A stretch of 64,000 nucleotides of DNA from Mycolicibacterium nivoides (GTDB lineage: Bacteria; Actinomycetota; Actinomycetes; Mycobacteriales; Mycobacteriaceae), in NCBI RefSeq assembly GCF_003855255.1, contig NZ_CP034072.1, positions 6,490,753-6,554,752 of the forward strand, read 5' to 3'. A model generated the notes under the pieces. That model saw nothing but the letters and a program-made list of their open reading frames with translations, was not told the origin of the DNA and made no database searches. Shown here one piece after another: positions 15,454 to 26,070 of the stretch; the stretch's first letter is position 1, and the number at the start of each line of letters is the position of its first letter. Both the position numbers and the translations under genes were made by a program.

Positions 15454-17223
15454 ATGTATTACAGCAGTGGTAATTACGAAGCATTTGCACGTCCCCGCAA
15501 ACCCGAGGGCGTAGAAGACAAGACCGCCTGGTTCGTGGGCGCCGGCCTGGCGTCGATGTCGTCGGCGGTGTTCATGATCCGCGACGGTCAACTCCCCGGC
15601 GACAAGATCACCATCCTGGAGCGGCTGAAGCTGCCCGGCGGCGCGCTGGACGGCATCAAGGAACCCGAGAAGGGCTTCGTGATCCGCGGCGGGCGTGAGA
15701 TGGAAGACCACATGGAATGCCTGTGGGACCTGTTCCGGACCATTCCCTCGCTCGAGATCGAGGGCGCCAGCGTGCTCGACGAGTTCTACTGGCTCAACAA
15801 GGACGACCCCAACTACAGCCTGTGCCGGGCCACCGAGAACCGCGGCCAGGACACCCACACCGACAACAAGTTCGGGCTCAACGCCAAGGCGCAGAAGGAC
15901 ATCGTCAAGGTGTTCCTCGCGACACGCGAAGAGCTGGAGAACAAGCGCATCAACGAGGTCTTCGGGAAAGACTTCCTGGACAGCAACTTCTGGCTGTACT
16001 GGCGCACCATGTTCGCGTTCGAAGAGTGGCACAGCGCGCTGGAGATGAAGCTGTACATCCACCGCTTCATCCACCACATCAAGGGCCTGCCGGATCTGTC
16101 GGCGCTGAAGTTCACGAAATACAACCAGTACGAGTCGCTCGTGCTGCCGATGTACAGATGGCTCCTGGATCAGGGGGTGACCTTCCACTTCGACACCGAG
16201 GTCACCGACATCGACTTCGACATCACCGCGGATCGCAAGCAGGCCACCAGGATCCACTGGATCAAGGACGGTGAGCCGGGTGGTGTCGACCTCGGCCCGA
16301 ACGACCTGGTGCTCACCACCATCGGCTCACTGACCGAGAACTCCGACGACGGCAACCACCACACTGCCGCCAAGCTCAACACCGGTCCCGCGCCCGCCTG
16401 GGATCTGTGGCGCCGCATCGCGGCGAAGGATCCGTCGTTCGGGCGCCCCGACGTCTTCGGCGCCCACATCCCCGAGACGAAGTGGGAATCGGCCACCGTG
16501 ACCACCCTGGATCACCGCATCCCCGAGTACATCCAGAAGATCTGCAAGCGGGATCCGTTCTCCGGCAAGGTGGTTACCGGTGGCATCGTGACGGCTCGGG
16601 ACTCGAAGTGGCTGATGAGCTGGACCGTCAACCGGCAGCCGCATTTCAAGCAGCAGCCCTCCGACCAGATCGTGGTCTGGGTGTACGGGTTGTTCGTCGA
16701 CACCCCGGGCGATTACGTGAAGAAGTCGCTCAGCGAGTGCACCGGCGAGGAGATCACCCAGGAGTGGCTGTACCACCTGGGTGTGCCGGAAGCCGACATC
16801 CCCGAACTGGCCGCCGATGCCGCCAAGACCGTGCCCGTGATGATGCCGTACGTGACGGCGTTCTTCATGCCACGGCAAGCAGGCGATCGTCCCGCCGTCG
16901 TCCCGGAGGGCGCGGTGAACTTCGCGTTCATCGGTCAATTCGCCGAGACCACCCGCGACTGCATCTTCACCACCGAGTACTCGGTGCGGACCGGGATGGA
17001 GGCGGCCTATCAGCTGCTGGGTATCGAGCGCGGGGTGCCCGAGGTGTTCAACTCCACCTACGACGTCCGCAAACTGATCGCCGGAACGGTGCATCTGCGC
17101 GACGGCAAAGAGGTCGACCTGCCCGTCCCGGAGATCATCCGCAAGCGCGTGATCGGCAAGGTCACCGACAACGAGATCGGTGAACTGCTGGCCGAGTACG
17201 GGTTGATCGCCGGCAACGGCTGA
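15454..17223 (+). CDS. ohyA: Oleate hydratase (myosin-cross-reactive antigen family)
   Basis: FAD-containing fatty-acid hydratase of 589 residues, adding water to the cis-9 double bond of oleate to give 10-hydroxystearate. The FAD motif is VGAGLASMSSAVFM. The family hallmark RGGREMEDHMECLWDLF follows at about 70-90. Other family blocks are MFAFEEWHSALEMKLYIHRF and the C-terminal NFAFIGQFAETTRDCIFTTEYS. Start choice: ATG 15454 versus GTG 15445, with a GAGGAGAAA ribosome-binding site between the genes. It is the third gene of the TetR operon. The role is probably unsaturated fatty-acid detoxification or use. Confidence 0.93.
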   Translation: MYYSSGNYEAFARPRKPEGVEDKTAWFVGAGLASMSSAVFMIRDGQLPGDKITILERLKLPGGALDGIKEPEKGFVIRGGREMEDHMECLWDLFRTIPSLEIEGASVLDEFYWLNKDDPNYSLCRATENRGQDTHTDNKFGLNAKAQKDIVKVFLATREELENKRINEVFGKDFLDSNFWLYWRTMFAFEEWHSALEMKLYIHRFIHHIKGLPDLSALKFTKYNQYESLVLPMYRWLLDQGVTFHFDTEVTDIDFDITADRKQATRIHWIKDGEPGGVDLGPNDLVLTTIGSLTENSDDGNHHTAAKLNTGPAPAWDLWRRIAAKDPSFGRPDVFGAHIPETKWESATVTTLDHRIPEYIQKICKRDPFSGKVVTGGIVTARDSKWLMSWTVNRQPHFKQQPSDQIVVWVYGLFVDTPGDYVKKSLSECTGEEITQEWLYHLGVPEADIPELAADAAKTVPVMMPYVTAFFMPRQAGDRPAVVPEGAVNFAFIGQFAETTRDCIFTTEYSVRTGMEAAYQLLGIERGVPEVFNSTYDVRKLIAGTVHLRDGKEVDLPVPEIIRKRVIGKVTDNEIGELLAEYGLIAGNG

Positions 17224-17236
17224 CGATGGGCTTCGC

Positions 17237-17851
17237 TCAGGTCGCTGAGCGGGCCAGCGCCCGGATCGCGTACCGGGCGCTGAGCAGGACCAGCGTGGTG
17301 GTGACGACGAACAATGGCCAGCCCATCGCCAGCCGCGCCACCGCGAGCAGGCTGTCCTGACCCGTGTCGTAGAGGTAGTTCTGCACGAGGAACCGCGACC
17401 AGGACACGGCTGCCAGGACCGCGGTGACGATGTTGAAGACCCGCCGCACCCCGGGAACCTGTCGCCAGGTGCCGTCGCGGCCCGTCGCCCAGGCCCAGAT
17501 GACGCCGACGAGCGGGCGCCTGACGAAGATCGAGGCGGTCATGACGATGGCCGAGGCCAGGGACATCCAGATCCCCGGGAGATAGAAGTCCTTGGCCTGG
17601 CCGGTCACCAGGGCCAGCAGCGCGCAGCCCGCCACCCCGACGAATCCCCACACCGCGGGCCGGACCGATTCGCGGCGCAGCAGTTGCCAGCCGAGCACGA
17701 CGGCCGCCGTCGCCAGCGCGGCGATGATCGCGGGCACCCGCCCCGAGAGAGCCGAGACCGTCGCGTACACGGTCACCGGCAGCGCCGAGTAGACCATGCC
17801 GCTGACACCGCCGACGCGCGCCATCAGTCCGTCGAGTGGGGAATCCGTCAT
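17237..17851 (-). CDS. DUF3159 membrane protein
   Basis: A 204-residue integral membrane protein with about five to six hydrophobic segments, matching the actinobacterial DUF3159 family (FVRRPLVGVIWAWATGRDGTW is typical). Function is unknown. ATG 17851 (MTDSPLDGL) is preferred over an upstream start at 17893. It is convergent with the oleate hydratase gene, 13 bases apart. Confidence 0.8.
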   Translation of the reverse strand: MTDSPLDGLMARVGGVSGMVYSALPVTVYATVSALSGRVPAIIAALATAAVVLGWQLLRRESVRPAVWGFVGVAGCALLALVTGQAKDFYLPGIWMSLASAIVMTASIFVRRPLVGVIWAWATGRDGTWRQVPGVRRVFNIVTAVLAAVSWSRFLVQNYLYDTGQDSLLAVARLAMGWPLFVVTTTLVLLSARYAIRALARSAT

Positions 17852-17907
17852 GGGAAGTGTGGGCCTCGCGTTCAAGATCTGGCAGGTCCCCACCGAGAGT
17901 ACCCAGA

Positions 17908-19221
17908 TCAGTAGACCAGACCGGCCGGCTCCGTGCGCCTGGTCCCCAGCAGGGCCGGCAGCTTCACATATCCGTGCAGATTGACCAGCCCTCTCGGGCG
18001 GGGAGTCTCGGTCAGTCGCAGGTCGGGGTAGGCCTCGAACAGCGCACGCAGGGCGGTGGCGCCTTCGATGCGGGCCAGCGCGGCGCCCAGGCAGACGTGG
18101 ATGCCCGACGCAAAGGCCAGGTGGTCACGGGCGTTGGGGCGGGTGATGTCGAAGCGCGTCGGCTCGGTGAATACCCGCGGATCCCGGTTGGCGCCGCCCA
18201 ACAGAACCGCGACCATGGTTCCGGCGGGCAGCAGCTGCCCGGCCATCTCGACGTCGCACCGCGCGGTGCGCGCGGTCATCTGCACCGGGCTTTCGATGCG
18301 CAGGATCTCTTCGACCGCGGCGGGCCACAGGTCCGGGTTGTCGCGCAGCAGGGCGAGTTGATCGGGGTGCTGCTGCAGCAGCACGATCCCGTTGCCGATG
18401 AGGTTGACGGTGGTTTCGAAGCCGGCGCCGATGAGAAGCGCTGCGTTGGCGGCGAGTTCGTGGTCGGTCAGCGTGTGGTCGGCGGCCATCTTGGTGAACG
18501 GGTTGTCCTCCGCGGCTCCGGCGCGGACCTTGTCGAAAAGGTCGGCGAGGAATCCGTCGAGACCACGCATCCCGTCGATGCCACGACGGTAGGTCCGCCA
18601 CGGGATCCCGACATCGAGCAGCGGCGCCCCGTCGTGACCCCACTCGAGCAGTTGCGCATGGGATTCGCCGGACAGCCCGAGGATCTCGGCGATCATGGCG
18701 ACCGGAAGGACGGCGGCGAAGTCCGCGATCAGATCGGGGTGGGACGCGCCGGCGAGCCGACCGATGAGTTCCGCGGTCACCTCGGCCACCCTGGCGTCGA
18801 GCTTGTCGATCGCGCGCGGGGTGAAACTCTGCGCCACCAGCTGCCGGTATTGCGTGTGCGCCGGCGGGTCGACGATGACCATCGCCGGCGGCTCCACCGG
18901 ATTGGCCACTTTCGGGTCGGTCCGGTCCAGCAGCTTCTGAACCGGTTTCGGCATCCCCATCCCAGTCGGCGGGGTGACGCCGAACCGCTTGTCCCGCAGG
19001 ATTTCCCGAGCGACCTCGTGGTCGACGGTGACCCAGACGAACGGGGTCTTCACCAGTGGGCCGCGTCGACGGATCTGCTCCATCAGCGGATACGGGTCGA
19101 TGCCTTTGCCGTGGCTGGAGATGAGCGCGCCCATCGGATTGCCCGTGCGGCCTTGAAACGACATGAACGCCTTCGGTACGGCATGCAGCGCCATCCAGCG
19201 GGTCCACAATCCGATGCTCAT
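17908..19221 (-). CDS. Cytochrome P450
   Basis: Soluble bacterial P450 of 437 residues. The I-helix oxygen-activation motif is GAGFETT (265-271), the K-helix ExxR is EEILR (304-308), and the haem-binding loop FASGIHVCLG places the thiolate Cys at 377. Substrate unknown; the subfamily cannot be assigned from memory. ATG 19221 (MSIGLW) is chosen over 19248 because it lies closer to the conserved part. It is divergent from a TetR gene, and no ferredoxin gene is next to it. Confidence 0.92.
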   Translation of the reverse strand: MSIGLWTRWMALHAVPKAFMSFQGRTGNPMGALISSHGKGIDPYPLMEQIRRRGPLVKTPFVWVTVDHEVAREILRDKRFGVTPPTGMGMPKPVQKLLDRTDPKVANPVEPPAMVIVDPPAHTQYRQLVAQSFTPRAIDKLDARVAEVTAELIGRLAGASHPDLIADFAAVLPVAMIAEILGLSGESHAQLLEWGHDGAPLLDVGIPWRTYRRGIDGMRGLDGFLADLFDKVRAGAAEDNPFTKMAADHTLTDHELAANAALLIGAGFETTVNLIGNGIVLLQQHPDQLALLRDNPDLWPAAVEEILRIESPVQMTARTARCDVEMAGQLLPAGTMVAVLLGGANRDPRVFTEPTRFDITRPNARDHLAFASGIHVCLGAALARIEGATALRALFEAYPDLRLTETPRPRGLVNLHGYVKLPALLGTRRTEPAGLVY

Positions 19222-19255
19222 AACGCCCTCCCTCGTCGGCACGGACAACTATGGT

Positions 19256-19297
19256 GAGACGGTGAGACGGTGATACGTTCATTGTCTCGCTAGTCTC
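19256..19297. promoter_or_regulatory. Paired GAGAC / GTCTC boxes between P450 and TetR genes
   Basis: Two direct GAGAC boxes (19256-19260, 19264-19268) face two inverted GTCTC boxes (19284-19288, 19293-19297). Together they make an extended dyad in the divergent promoter region. This is a candidate operator for the adjacent TetR protein acting on both the P450 and its own operon. Confidence 0.5.
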
Positions 19298-19344
19298 GAT
19301 GGTTAGGCTACGGCCATCGGGACCGACGGGCAAGGAGGGATTCC

Positions 19345-20007
19345 GTGACTTCCACGCGAACAGCGGACTTCGTGCGGCGCCTCGCCGAACCGGATCCCGC
19401 GGTGCTGGCCCGCGTGCGCGAGCCCGACCCGATCAGCACCCGGATCCTGTCCGCGACGCTCCAGCAGGCGGAACTGGTCGGAATCCGGCGTACGACGATG
19501 GAGGACGTGGCCCGCCGCAGCGGTGTCGGCCGCGCCACGCTCTACCGGCGGTTTCCGACCAAGGACGCCCTCATCGACGCCCTCGTGCTGTCCGAGGCTC
19601 GCCGCTACCTGGAGGGCAGCGCGCAGGCCCGGGCCCACGCCGAAACCCTGGAAGACCGACTCGTCTATGGCACCGTCTTCACGGTGACCTTCCTGCGGGA
19701 CCACGCCCTGCTCAAGAAGCTCCTGCGCACCGAACCCGAGACGATCCTGCCCAGCCTCACCGTCGATGCCGGGGCCATCATCGATTTCGCCACGGAGTAC
19801 TCGGCCGCACAGCTGCGCACCGACCTGTACGGGACGACCGAAACCACTCCGGCACAGGAACGCCACATCCGCACCGTCGCCGAGCTGCACACCCGACTTA
19901 CGTTGTCGTTCATCGTCACTCCGCACACCGGCATCAAACTGACCAGCCTGCAAGACACCCGCGACTACGTGCGCACCTACCTGCTGCCGATGGTGGCCGC
20001 CTCGTGA
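19345..20007 (+). CDS. TetR-family regulator
   Basis: Repressor of 220 residues with the HTH at about 30-80 (RILSATLQQAELVGIRRTTMEDVARRSGVGRATLYRRFPTK region). A near-perfect AAGGAGGGA ribosome-binding site precedes GTG 19345. Its stop overlaps the CorA start (GTGA), so it is in one operon with CorA. It is divergent from the P450, its most likely target. Confidence 0.87.
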   Translation: MTSTRTADFVRRLAEPDPAVLARVREPDPISTRILSATLQQAELVGIRRTTMEDVARRSGVGRATLYRRFPTKDALIDALVLSEARRYLEGSAQARAHAETLEDRLVYGTVFTVTFLRDHALLKKLLRTEPETILPSLTVDAGAIIDFATEYSAAQLRTDLYGTTETTPAQERHIRTVAELHTRLTLSFIVTPHTGIKLTSLQDTRDYVRTYLLPMVAAS

Positions 20008-21020
20008 GGCAGGTGCAGGGACGAGTGTGGCGCAACGGACAGCCGGTCGACGGCGGCTTCAAGTTCACGGACATCTCGGACTGCCTGACCGACGAGGACA
20101 CCCTGGTGTGGGCCGACATCTACGACCCCGACCACGAGGCACTTCGCGAACTGGCCACCGAGCTCGGGCTCAACATGTGGGCGGTCGAGGACGCCGTCGC
20201 ACCCAAGGAACGCACGAAAACCTCGGTGTACCACACCCATACGTTCTTCACGGTGTACGCCGTGGACACCCGGGAGCCGGAGCCGGACGCCACCCCCGAC
20301 ACGTCACTGTTGATCAAACATCGCATCTCGGCCTTCGTCCTGCCGCGGGGCCTGATCACCGTCCGACTGCCGAGCTACAACGGTGAGGCCACCGAGTTCG
20401 ACATCAGCAAGGTGTCGCGCCGCTTCGACGACCTCGGCGGCCAGCGGTACGGCGTCGGCTCGCTGGTCCACGCGCTGCTCGATGTCGTGGTCGACGGGCA
20501 CTTCGAGGCCGTCGAGGCGCTCGACGATGCCATCGAAGGGCTCGAGGACGAGTTGTTCGCCGACGGCGGTCCACGTCGCGGCCTGCAACGGCGCACCTTC
20601 CAGCTGCGCAAGGACCTGGTCGAACTGCGCCGCGTGGTGCTGCCCATGCGCGAGGTGGTCAGCACCATCCAGCACCGCAGGATGGACTCGTCCACCTCGC
20701 CCGACCTGGACCCGCTCTACGCCGACCTGTACGACCACGTGCTGCGGGCTTCGGAGTGGACCGAATCCCTGCGCGACATGGTCACCACGGTGTTCGAGAC
20801 CAACCTGTCCCTGCAGGACGCCCGGCTCAACACGGTGATGAAGAAACTCAGCGGCTGGGCCGCCATCATCGCGGTGCCGACCGCCATCACGGGTTTCTAC
20901 GGCCAGAACGTGCTGTACCCCGGGATCAATACTGCAGTGGGGTTCATCGCCAGCAGCATTTTGATCGTTGTGCTGGTCGTCCTGTTGTACGTGATGTTCA
21001 AACGCCGGGACTGGTTGTGA
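20004..21020 (+). CDS. corA: CorA-family divalent metal transporter with GQN instead of GMN
   Basis: Membrane channel of 338 residues for Mg2+ or Co2+, assembled as a pentamer. A long cytosolic alpha/beta and helical domain (1-275) is followed by two C-terminal membrane helices. The selectivity loop after the first helix reads FYGQNVLYPG, where the family normally has YGMN. Met is replaced by Gln at the pore entrance, which may change ion choice. The GTG start overlaps the TetR stop by three bases. Confidence 0.88.
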   Translation: MRQVQGRVWRNGQPVDGGFKFTDISDCLTDEDTLVWADIYDPDHEALRELATELGLNMWAVEDAVAPKERTKTSVYHTHTFFTVYAVDTREPEPDATPDTSLLIKHRISAFVLPRGLITVRLPSYNGEATEFDISKVSRRFDDLGGQRYGVGSLVHALLDVVVDGHFEAVEALDDAIEGLEDELFADGGPRRGLQRRTFQLRKDLVELRRVVLPMREVVSTIQHRRMDSSTSPDLDPLYADLYDHVLRASEWTESLRDMVTTVFETNLSLQDARLNTVMKKLSGWAAIIAVPTAITGFYGQNVLYPGINTAVGFIASSILIVVLVVLLYVMFKRRDWL

Positions 21021-21221
21021 GCGGTTGACCAGGAGGTCCACCGCCGGCCGGTGATATCCCCCGTTTGTGTGATCTTCCTGGTTAGACGCAACGCATCTGC
21101 GCAGGTCAAGGGCAAAGCCACACCCTGAGCACACCGCTTATCGACATGGGGGGTCCTCACCTATTCCACATGCAATGCGACACTCTTCCATGCCCAACCA
21201 ACTAGATCGGACCGAAAATCG

Positions 21222-22748
21222 ATGATCATCGGGATACCGCGCGAGTCCCTGACTGGTGAAACGCGCGTCGCCGCCACGCCGCAGACTGTCGGACAGATTA
21301 TCAAGCTCGGCTATGAGGTAGTCGTAGAAACCGGCGCCGGCGCTGCCTCGAGTTTCTCCGATGCTGCCTACCTCGACGCCGGTGCCGAGATCGGCCAGGC
21401 GTGGGACGCCGACGTCGTGCTGAAGGTCAATGCACCCGATGATGCCGAGATCGGCAAGCTGCGCGACGGCGCGACCCTCGTCAGCCTGATCTCCCCCGGG
21501 CTCAAGCCCGAGCTGGTCGAGAAGCTGTCCACCCGCCCGATCACGGTGCTGGCGATGGACGCGGTGCCGCGTATCTCCCGGGCCCAGTCGTTGGACGTGC
21601 TGTCATCGATGGCCAACATCGCCGGCTACCGCGCCGTGGTCGAGGCCGCCCACAGCTTCGGCCGGTTCTTCACCGGCCAGGTGACCGCGGCGGGCAAGGT
21701 GCCCCCGGCCAAGGTGCTCGTGGTCGGTGCCGGTGTCGCCGGCCTGGCTGCCATCGGCGCGGCAGGCAGCCTCGGCGCGATCGTGCGGGCCACCGACCCG
21801 CGGCCCGAGGTGGCCGATCAGGTCGCCTCCCTCGGCGGCGAGTACCTGTCCGTCGCGAACGAGAACGCCGAAGTCTCGGCCACCGGCTACGCCAAAGAGA
21901 TGGACGACGACTACAAGGCCCGCGAGGCGCAGCTGTACGCCGAGCAGTGCAAGGACGTCGACATCATCGTCACGACCGCGCTGATTCCCGGCAGGCCCGC
22001 GCCGCGCATCATCACCGCCGAGATGGTCGCCTCGATGAAGGCCGGCAGCGTCATCGTCGACATGGCCGCGGCCAACGGCGGCAACGTCGAGGGCACGGTC
22101 AAGGACCAGGCGATCATCACCGACAACGGTGTGACCATCATCGGCTACACCGACCTGGCCGGCCGCCTGCCCGCCCAGGCCTCCCAGCTGTACGGCACCA
22201 ACCTGGTCAACCTGCTCAAACTGCTGACCCCGGAGAAGGACGGCAAGGTCGTCCTCGACTGGGACGACGTGGTGCAGCGCTCGATGACCGTGGTGCGCGA
22301 CGGCGAGACCACCTGGCCCCCGCCGCCGGTACAGGTCTCGGCTGCCCCGGCCGCTCAGCCCGCCGCGGCTGCCCCGGTGGTCAAAGAAGAGAAGAAGCCG
22401 ATGTCGACCGGACGCCGTCTCGGCGTCACCTTCGCCGCGGCGGCCGCGATCTTCGCCCTGATCGCGATGTCACCGGCAGCGCTGCAGGTCCACCTGACCG
22501 TGTTCGCACTGGCGATCGTGATCGGCTACTACGTGATCGGCAATGTGCACCACGCGCTGCACACCCCGCTGATGTCGGTGACCAACGCGATCTCCGGAAT
22601 CATCGTGGTGGGCGCCCTGCTGCAGATCGGCCACGGCGACATCGCCATCACGTCGCTGGCCTTCGTGGCCATCCTGCTGGCCAGCATCAACGTATTCGGC
22701 GGCTTCGCGGTGACGCGTCGCATGCTCGCGATGTTCTCCCGCAGCTAG
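21222..22748 (+). CDS. pntA: NAD(P) transhydrogenase alpha subunit (A1-A2 fusion)
   Basis: Proton-translocating transhydrogenase alpha chain of 508 residues, reducing NADP+ with NADH. The NAD-binding domain I covers about 1-375 ([38 protein letters not shown]). A Pro/Ala-rich linker follows, then about four membrane segments (400-508). M. tuberculosis encodes these as two proteins (PntAa, PntAb); here they are one chain as in E. coli PntA. It is followed 35 bases later by pntB. The upstream gap 21021-21221 holds the promoter region; I see no unambiguous -35/-10 pair there. Confidence 0.94.
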   Translation: MIIGIPRESLTGETRVAATPQTVGQIIKLGYEVVVETGAGAASSFSDAAYLDAGAEIGQAWDADVVLKVNAPDDAEIGKLRDGATLVSLISPGLKPELVEKLSTRPITVLAMDAVPRISRAQSLDVLSSMANIAGYRAVVEAAHSFGRFFTGQVTAAGKVPPAKVLVVGAGVAGLAAIGAAGSLGAIVRATDPRPEVADQVASLGGEYLSVANENAEVSATGYAKEMDDDYKAREAQLYAEQCKDVDIIVTTALIPGRPAPRIITAEMVASMKAGSVIVDMAAANGGNVEGTVKDQAIITDNGVTIIGYTDLAGRLPAQASQLYGTNLVNLLKLLTPEKDGKVVLDWDDVVQRSMTVVRDGETTWPPPPVQVSAAPAAQPAAAAPVVKEEKKPMSTGRRLGVTFAAAAAIFALIAMSPAALQVHLTVFALAIVIGYYVIGNVHHALHTPLMSVTNAISGIIVVGALLQIGHGDIAITSLAFVAILLASINVFGGFAVTRRMLAMFSRS

Positions 22749-22783
22749 ACGCTGCCCACCCCAGAAACTTTGGAACGGATTCC

Positions 22784-24223
<1,440 letters not shown>

Positions 24224-24246
24224 TCCTCCTGTCGAGAGGACGCGAC

Positions 24247-24275
24247 AGCCCCCTGTTCCTTCGGGAAAGGGGGCT
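24247..24275 (+). terminator. Intrinsic terminator after pntB
   Basis: Arms AGCCCCCT (24247-24254) and AGGGGGCT (24268-24275) are perfect complements, with an inner TTCC/GGAA extension around a TTCG-containing loop. They are followed by TTTCGCGTTTT. This is a good rho-independent terminator 23 bases after the pntB stop. Confidence 0.8.
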
Positions 24276-24324
24276 TTCGCGTTTTCACGGTAGGCCCGCA
24301 ACTTCACTGAGCCAGGAGCCCAGT

Positions 24325-24708
24325 ATGAAAATAGTTGTCCCGCAGTGGATGCAGTCGATGTACGACGACCACCACTTCGCACCGGCGGTCGTCGACGGCG
24401 ATCACCTGCGCTGTTCGGGGATGATCGGGATCCGCCCCGATATGAGCGTCGCCGAGGACCCGCGGGCACAGTTCACGCAGGCCTTCGAGAACCTGCGCGG
24501 GCTGCTCGCGGAGGCCGGGCTGACCTTCGCCGACGTCACCGACATCACCAGCTACCACGTCGGCCTGCAACGGCATGTGCAGGTGTTCGGTGAGGTCAAG
24601 GACGAGTTCGTGCCCGCACCGTACCCGGCCTGGACCGCGGTCGGCGTCACCGAGCTGGCGGTGCCGGGCGCGCTGGTCGAGATCCAGATCGTCGCGCGGA
24701 TGCGTTGA
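24325..24708 (+). CDS. RidA/YjgF-family protein
   Basis: A 127-residue member of the RidA (YER057c/UK114) family, which deaminates reactive enamines and imines. Family features include DHLRCSGMIGIRPDM, QAFENLRGLLAEAGLTFADVTDITSYHV and the C-terminal ALVEIQIVARM. A key Arg is normally near the C-terminus (VEIEAVA-R); the pattern is roughly kept. It is transcribed alone from its own start after the pnt terminator. Confidence 0.87.
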   Translation: MKIVVPQWMQSMYDDHHFAPAVVDGDHLRCSGMIGIRPDMSVAEDPRAQFTQAFENLRGLLAEAGLTFADVTDITSYHVGLQRHVQVFGEVKDEFVPAPYPAWTAVGVTELAVPGALVEIQIVARMR

Positions 24709-24737
24709 TCCGGCCGCGCCACACGTCTGTTTGTGGA

Positions 24738-24811
24738 CACTGTGACGAACGTGTAGGAAAACGTTGCCAATCGGCGGATCTCCCGCCACAGGGTGCACAT
24801 TCGTCACAGTG
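24738..24811. repeat. Long inverted repeat between ridA-like and acyl-CoA dehydrogenase genes
   Basis: Arms 24738-24753 and 24796-24811 pair over 16 bases with one mismatch (12 consecutive perfect: CACTGTGACGAA). The 42-base loop contains a smaller GGCGG/CCGCC hairpin. It could terminate the RidA transcript. Alternatively it could be a pair of binding sites (TGTGACGAA is repeated in inverted form) for a regulator of the downstream gene. Confidence 0.6.
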
Positions 24812-24930
24812 CGGCACACCGGGGCATATACCGACCGGGCGCCAGAATGCCAACCTCTCAGATACCACCGGGCGTCCTGGATCTGGCGCATCGGTACAGT
24901 CCTATAGACCAGAAACTAGGAGATGCAACT

Positions 24931-26070
24931 ATGTCGGTGGACCGCCTACTCCCTTCTGATGAGGCCCGCGAGCTCATCGAGCTCACCCGCGACATCGCCG
25001 ACAAAGTGCTCGATCCGATCGTCGACCAGCACGAGAAAGCCGAGACGTACCCCGAGGGCGTCTTCGCCCAGCTCGGCGCGGCGGGGCTGCTCAGCCTGCC
25101 CCAGCCCGAGGAGTGGGGTGGCGGCGGCCAGCCGTATGAGGTCTACCTGCAGGTCCTGGAGGAGATCGCCGCGCGGTGGGCCGCGGTCGGGGTCGCGGTC
25201 AGCGTGCACAGCCTCTCGTCGCACCCGCTGCTCGCCTACGGCAGCGACGAGCAGAAGAAGCGCTGGCTGCCCGGGATGCTCTCGGGCGAGCAGATCGGCG
25301 CCTACAGCCTGTCCGAGCCGCAGGCCGGATCCGACGCCGCAGCGCTGAACTGCAAGGCCACCCGCGACGGCGACGCCTACCTGCTCAACGGTTCCAAGGC
25401 GTGGATCACCCACGGCGGGAAGGCCGATTTCTACACCCTGTTCGCCCGCACCGGTGAGGGCTCCAAGGGCATCTCCTGCTTCCTGGTCCCCGGCGATCTC
25501 GAGGGGCTGAGCTTCGGCAAGCCCGAGGAGAAGATGGGCCTGCACGCGGTGCCCACCACCTCGGCGTTCTACGACAACGCCCGCCTCGACGCCGAACGGC
25601 TGATCGGCCAAGAGGGACAAGGCCTTTCGATCGCCTTCTCCGCGCTGGACTCCGGCCGGCTCGGGATCGCCGCCGTCGCGGTCGGCATCGCCCAGGCCGC
25701 CCTGGACGAAGCCGTCCGGTACGCCAACGAACGAACCACGTTCGGCCGCAAGATCATCGACCATCAGGGCCTCGGGTTCCTGCTGGCCGACATGGCCGCC
25801 GCCGTGGTCAGCGCCCGGGCCACCTATCTGGATGCCGCACGCCGCCGGGATCAAGGCCTGCCCTACTCCACCCAGGCCAGCGTCGCCAAGCTGATCGCCA
25901 CCGACGCCGCGATGAAGGTCACCACCGACGCCGTGCAGGTGTTCGGCGGTGTCGGTTACACCCGCGACTTCCGGGTGGAGCGCTACATGCGCGAAGCCAA
26001 GATCACCCAGATCTTCGAGGGCACCAACCAGATTCAGCGCCTGGTCATCTCGCGGGGGCTGGGGTCCTGA
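24931..26070 (+). CDS. Acyl-CoA dehydrogenase (short/medium-chain type)
   Basis: FAD-dependent acyl-CoA dehydrogenase of 379 residues for the first step of beta-oxidation. The FAD/substrate motif is YSLSEPQAGSDAAAL. The C-terminal motif VFGGVGYTRDFRVERYMREA is followed by IFEGTNQIQR, where the catalytic base Glu of the butyryl/medium-chain type lies. ATG 24931 has AGGAGATGC before it; an ATG at 24847 would add 28 residues that do not fit the family. Its end overlaps the convergent hydrolase by 26 bases. Confidence 0.92.
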   Translation: MSVDRLLPSDEARELIELTRDIADKVLDPIVDQHEKAETYPEGVFAQLGAAGLLSLPQPEEWGGGGQPYEVYLQVLEEIAARWAAVGVAVSVHSLSSHPLLAYGSDEQKKRWLPGMLSGEQIGAYSLSEPQAGSDAAALNCKATRDGDAYLLNGSKAWITHGGKADFYTLFARTGEGSKGISCFLVPGDLEGLSFGKPEEKMGLHAVPTTSAFYDNARLDAERLIGQEGQGLSIAFSALDSGRLGIAAVAVGIAQAALDEAVRYANERTTFGRKIIDHQGLGFLLADMAAAVVSARATYLDAARRRDQGLPYSTQASVAKLIATDAAMKVTTDAVQVFGGVGYTRDFRVERYMREAKITQIFEGTNQIQRLVISRGLGS

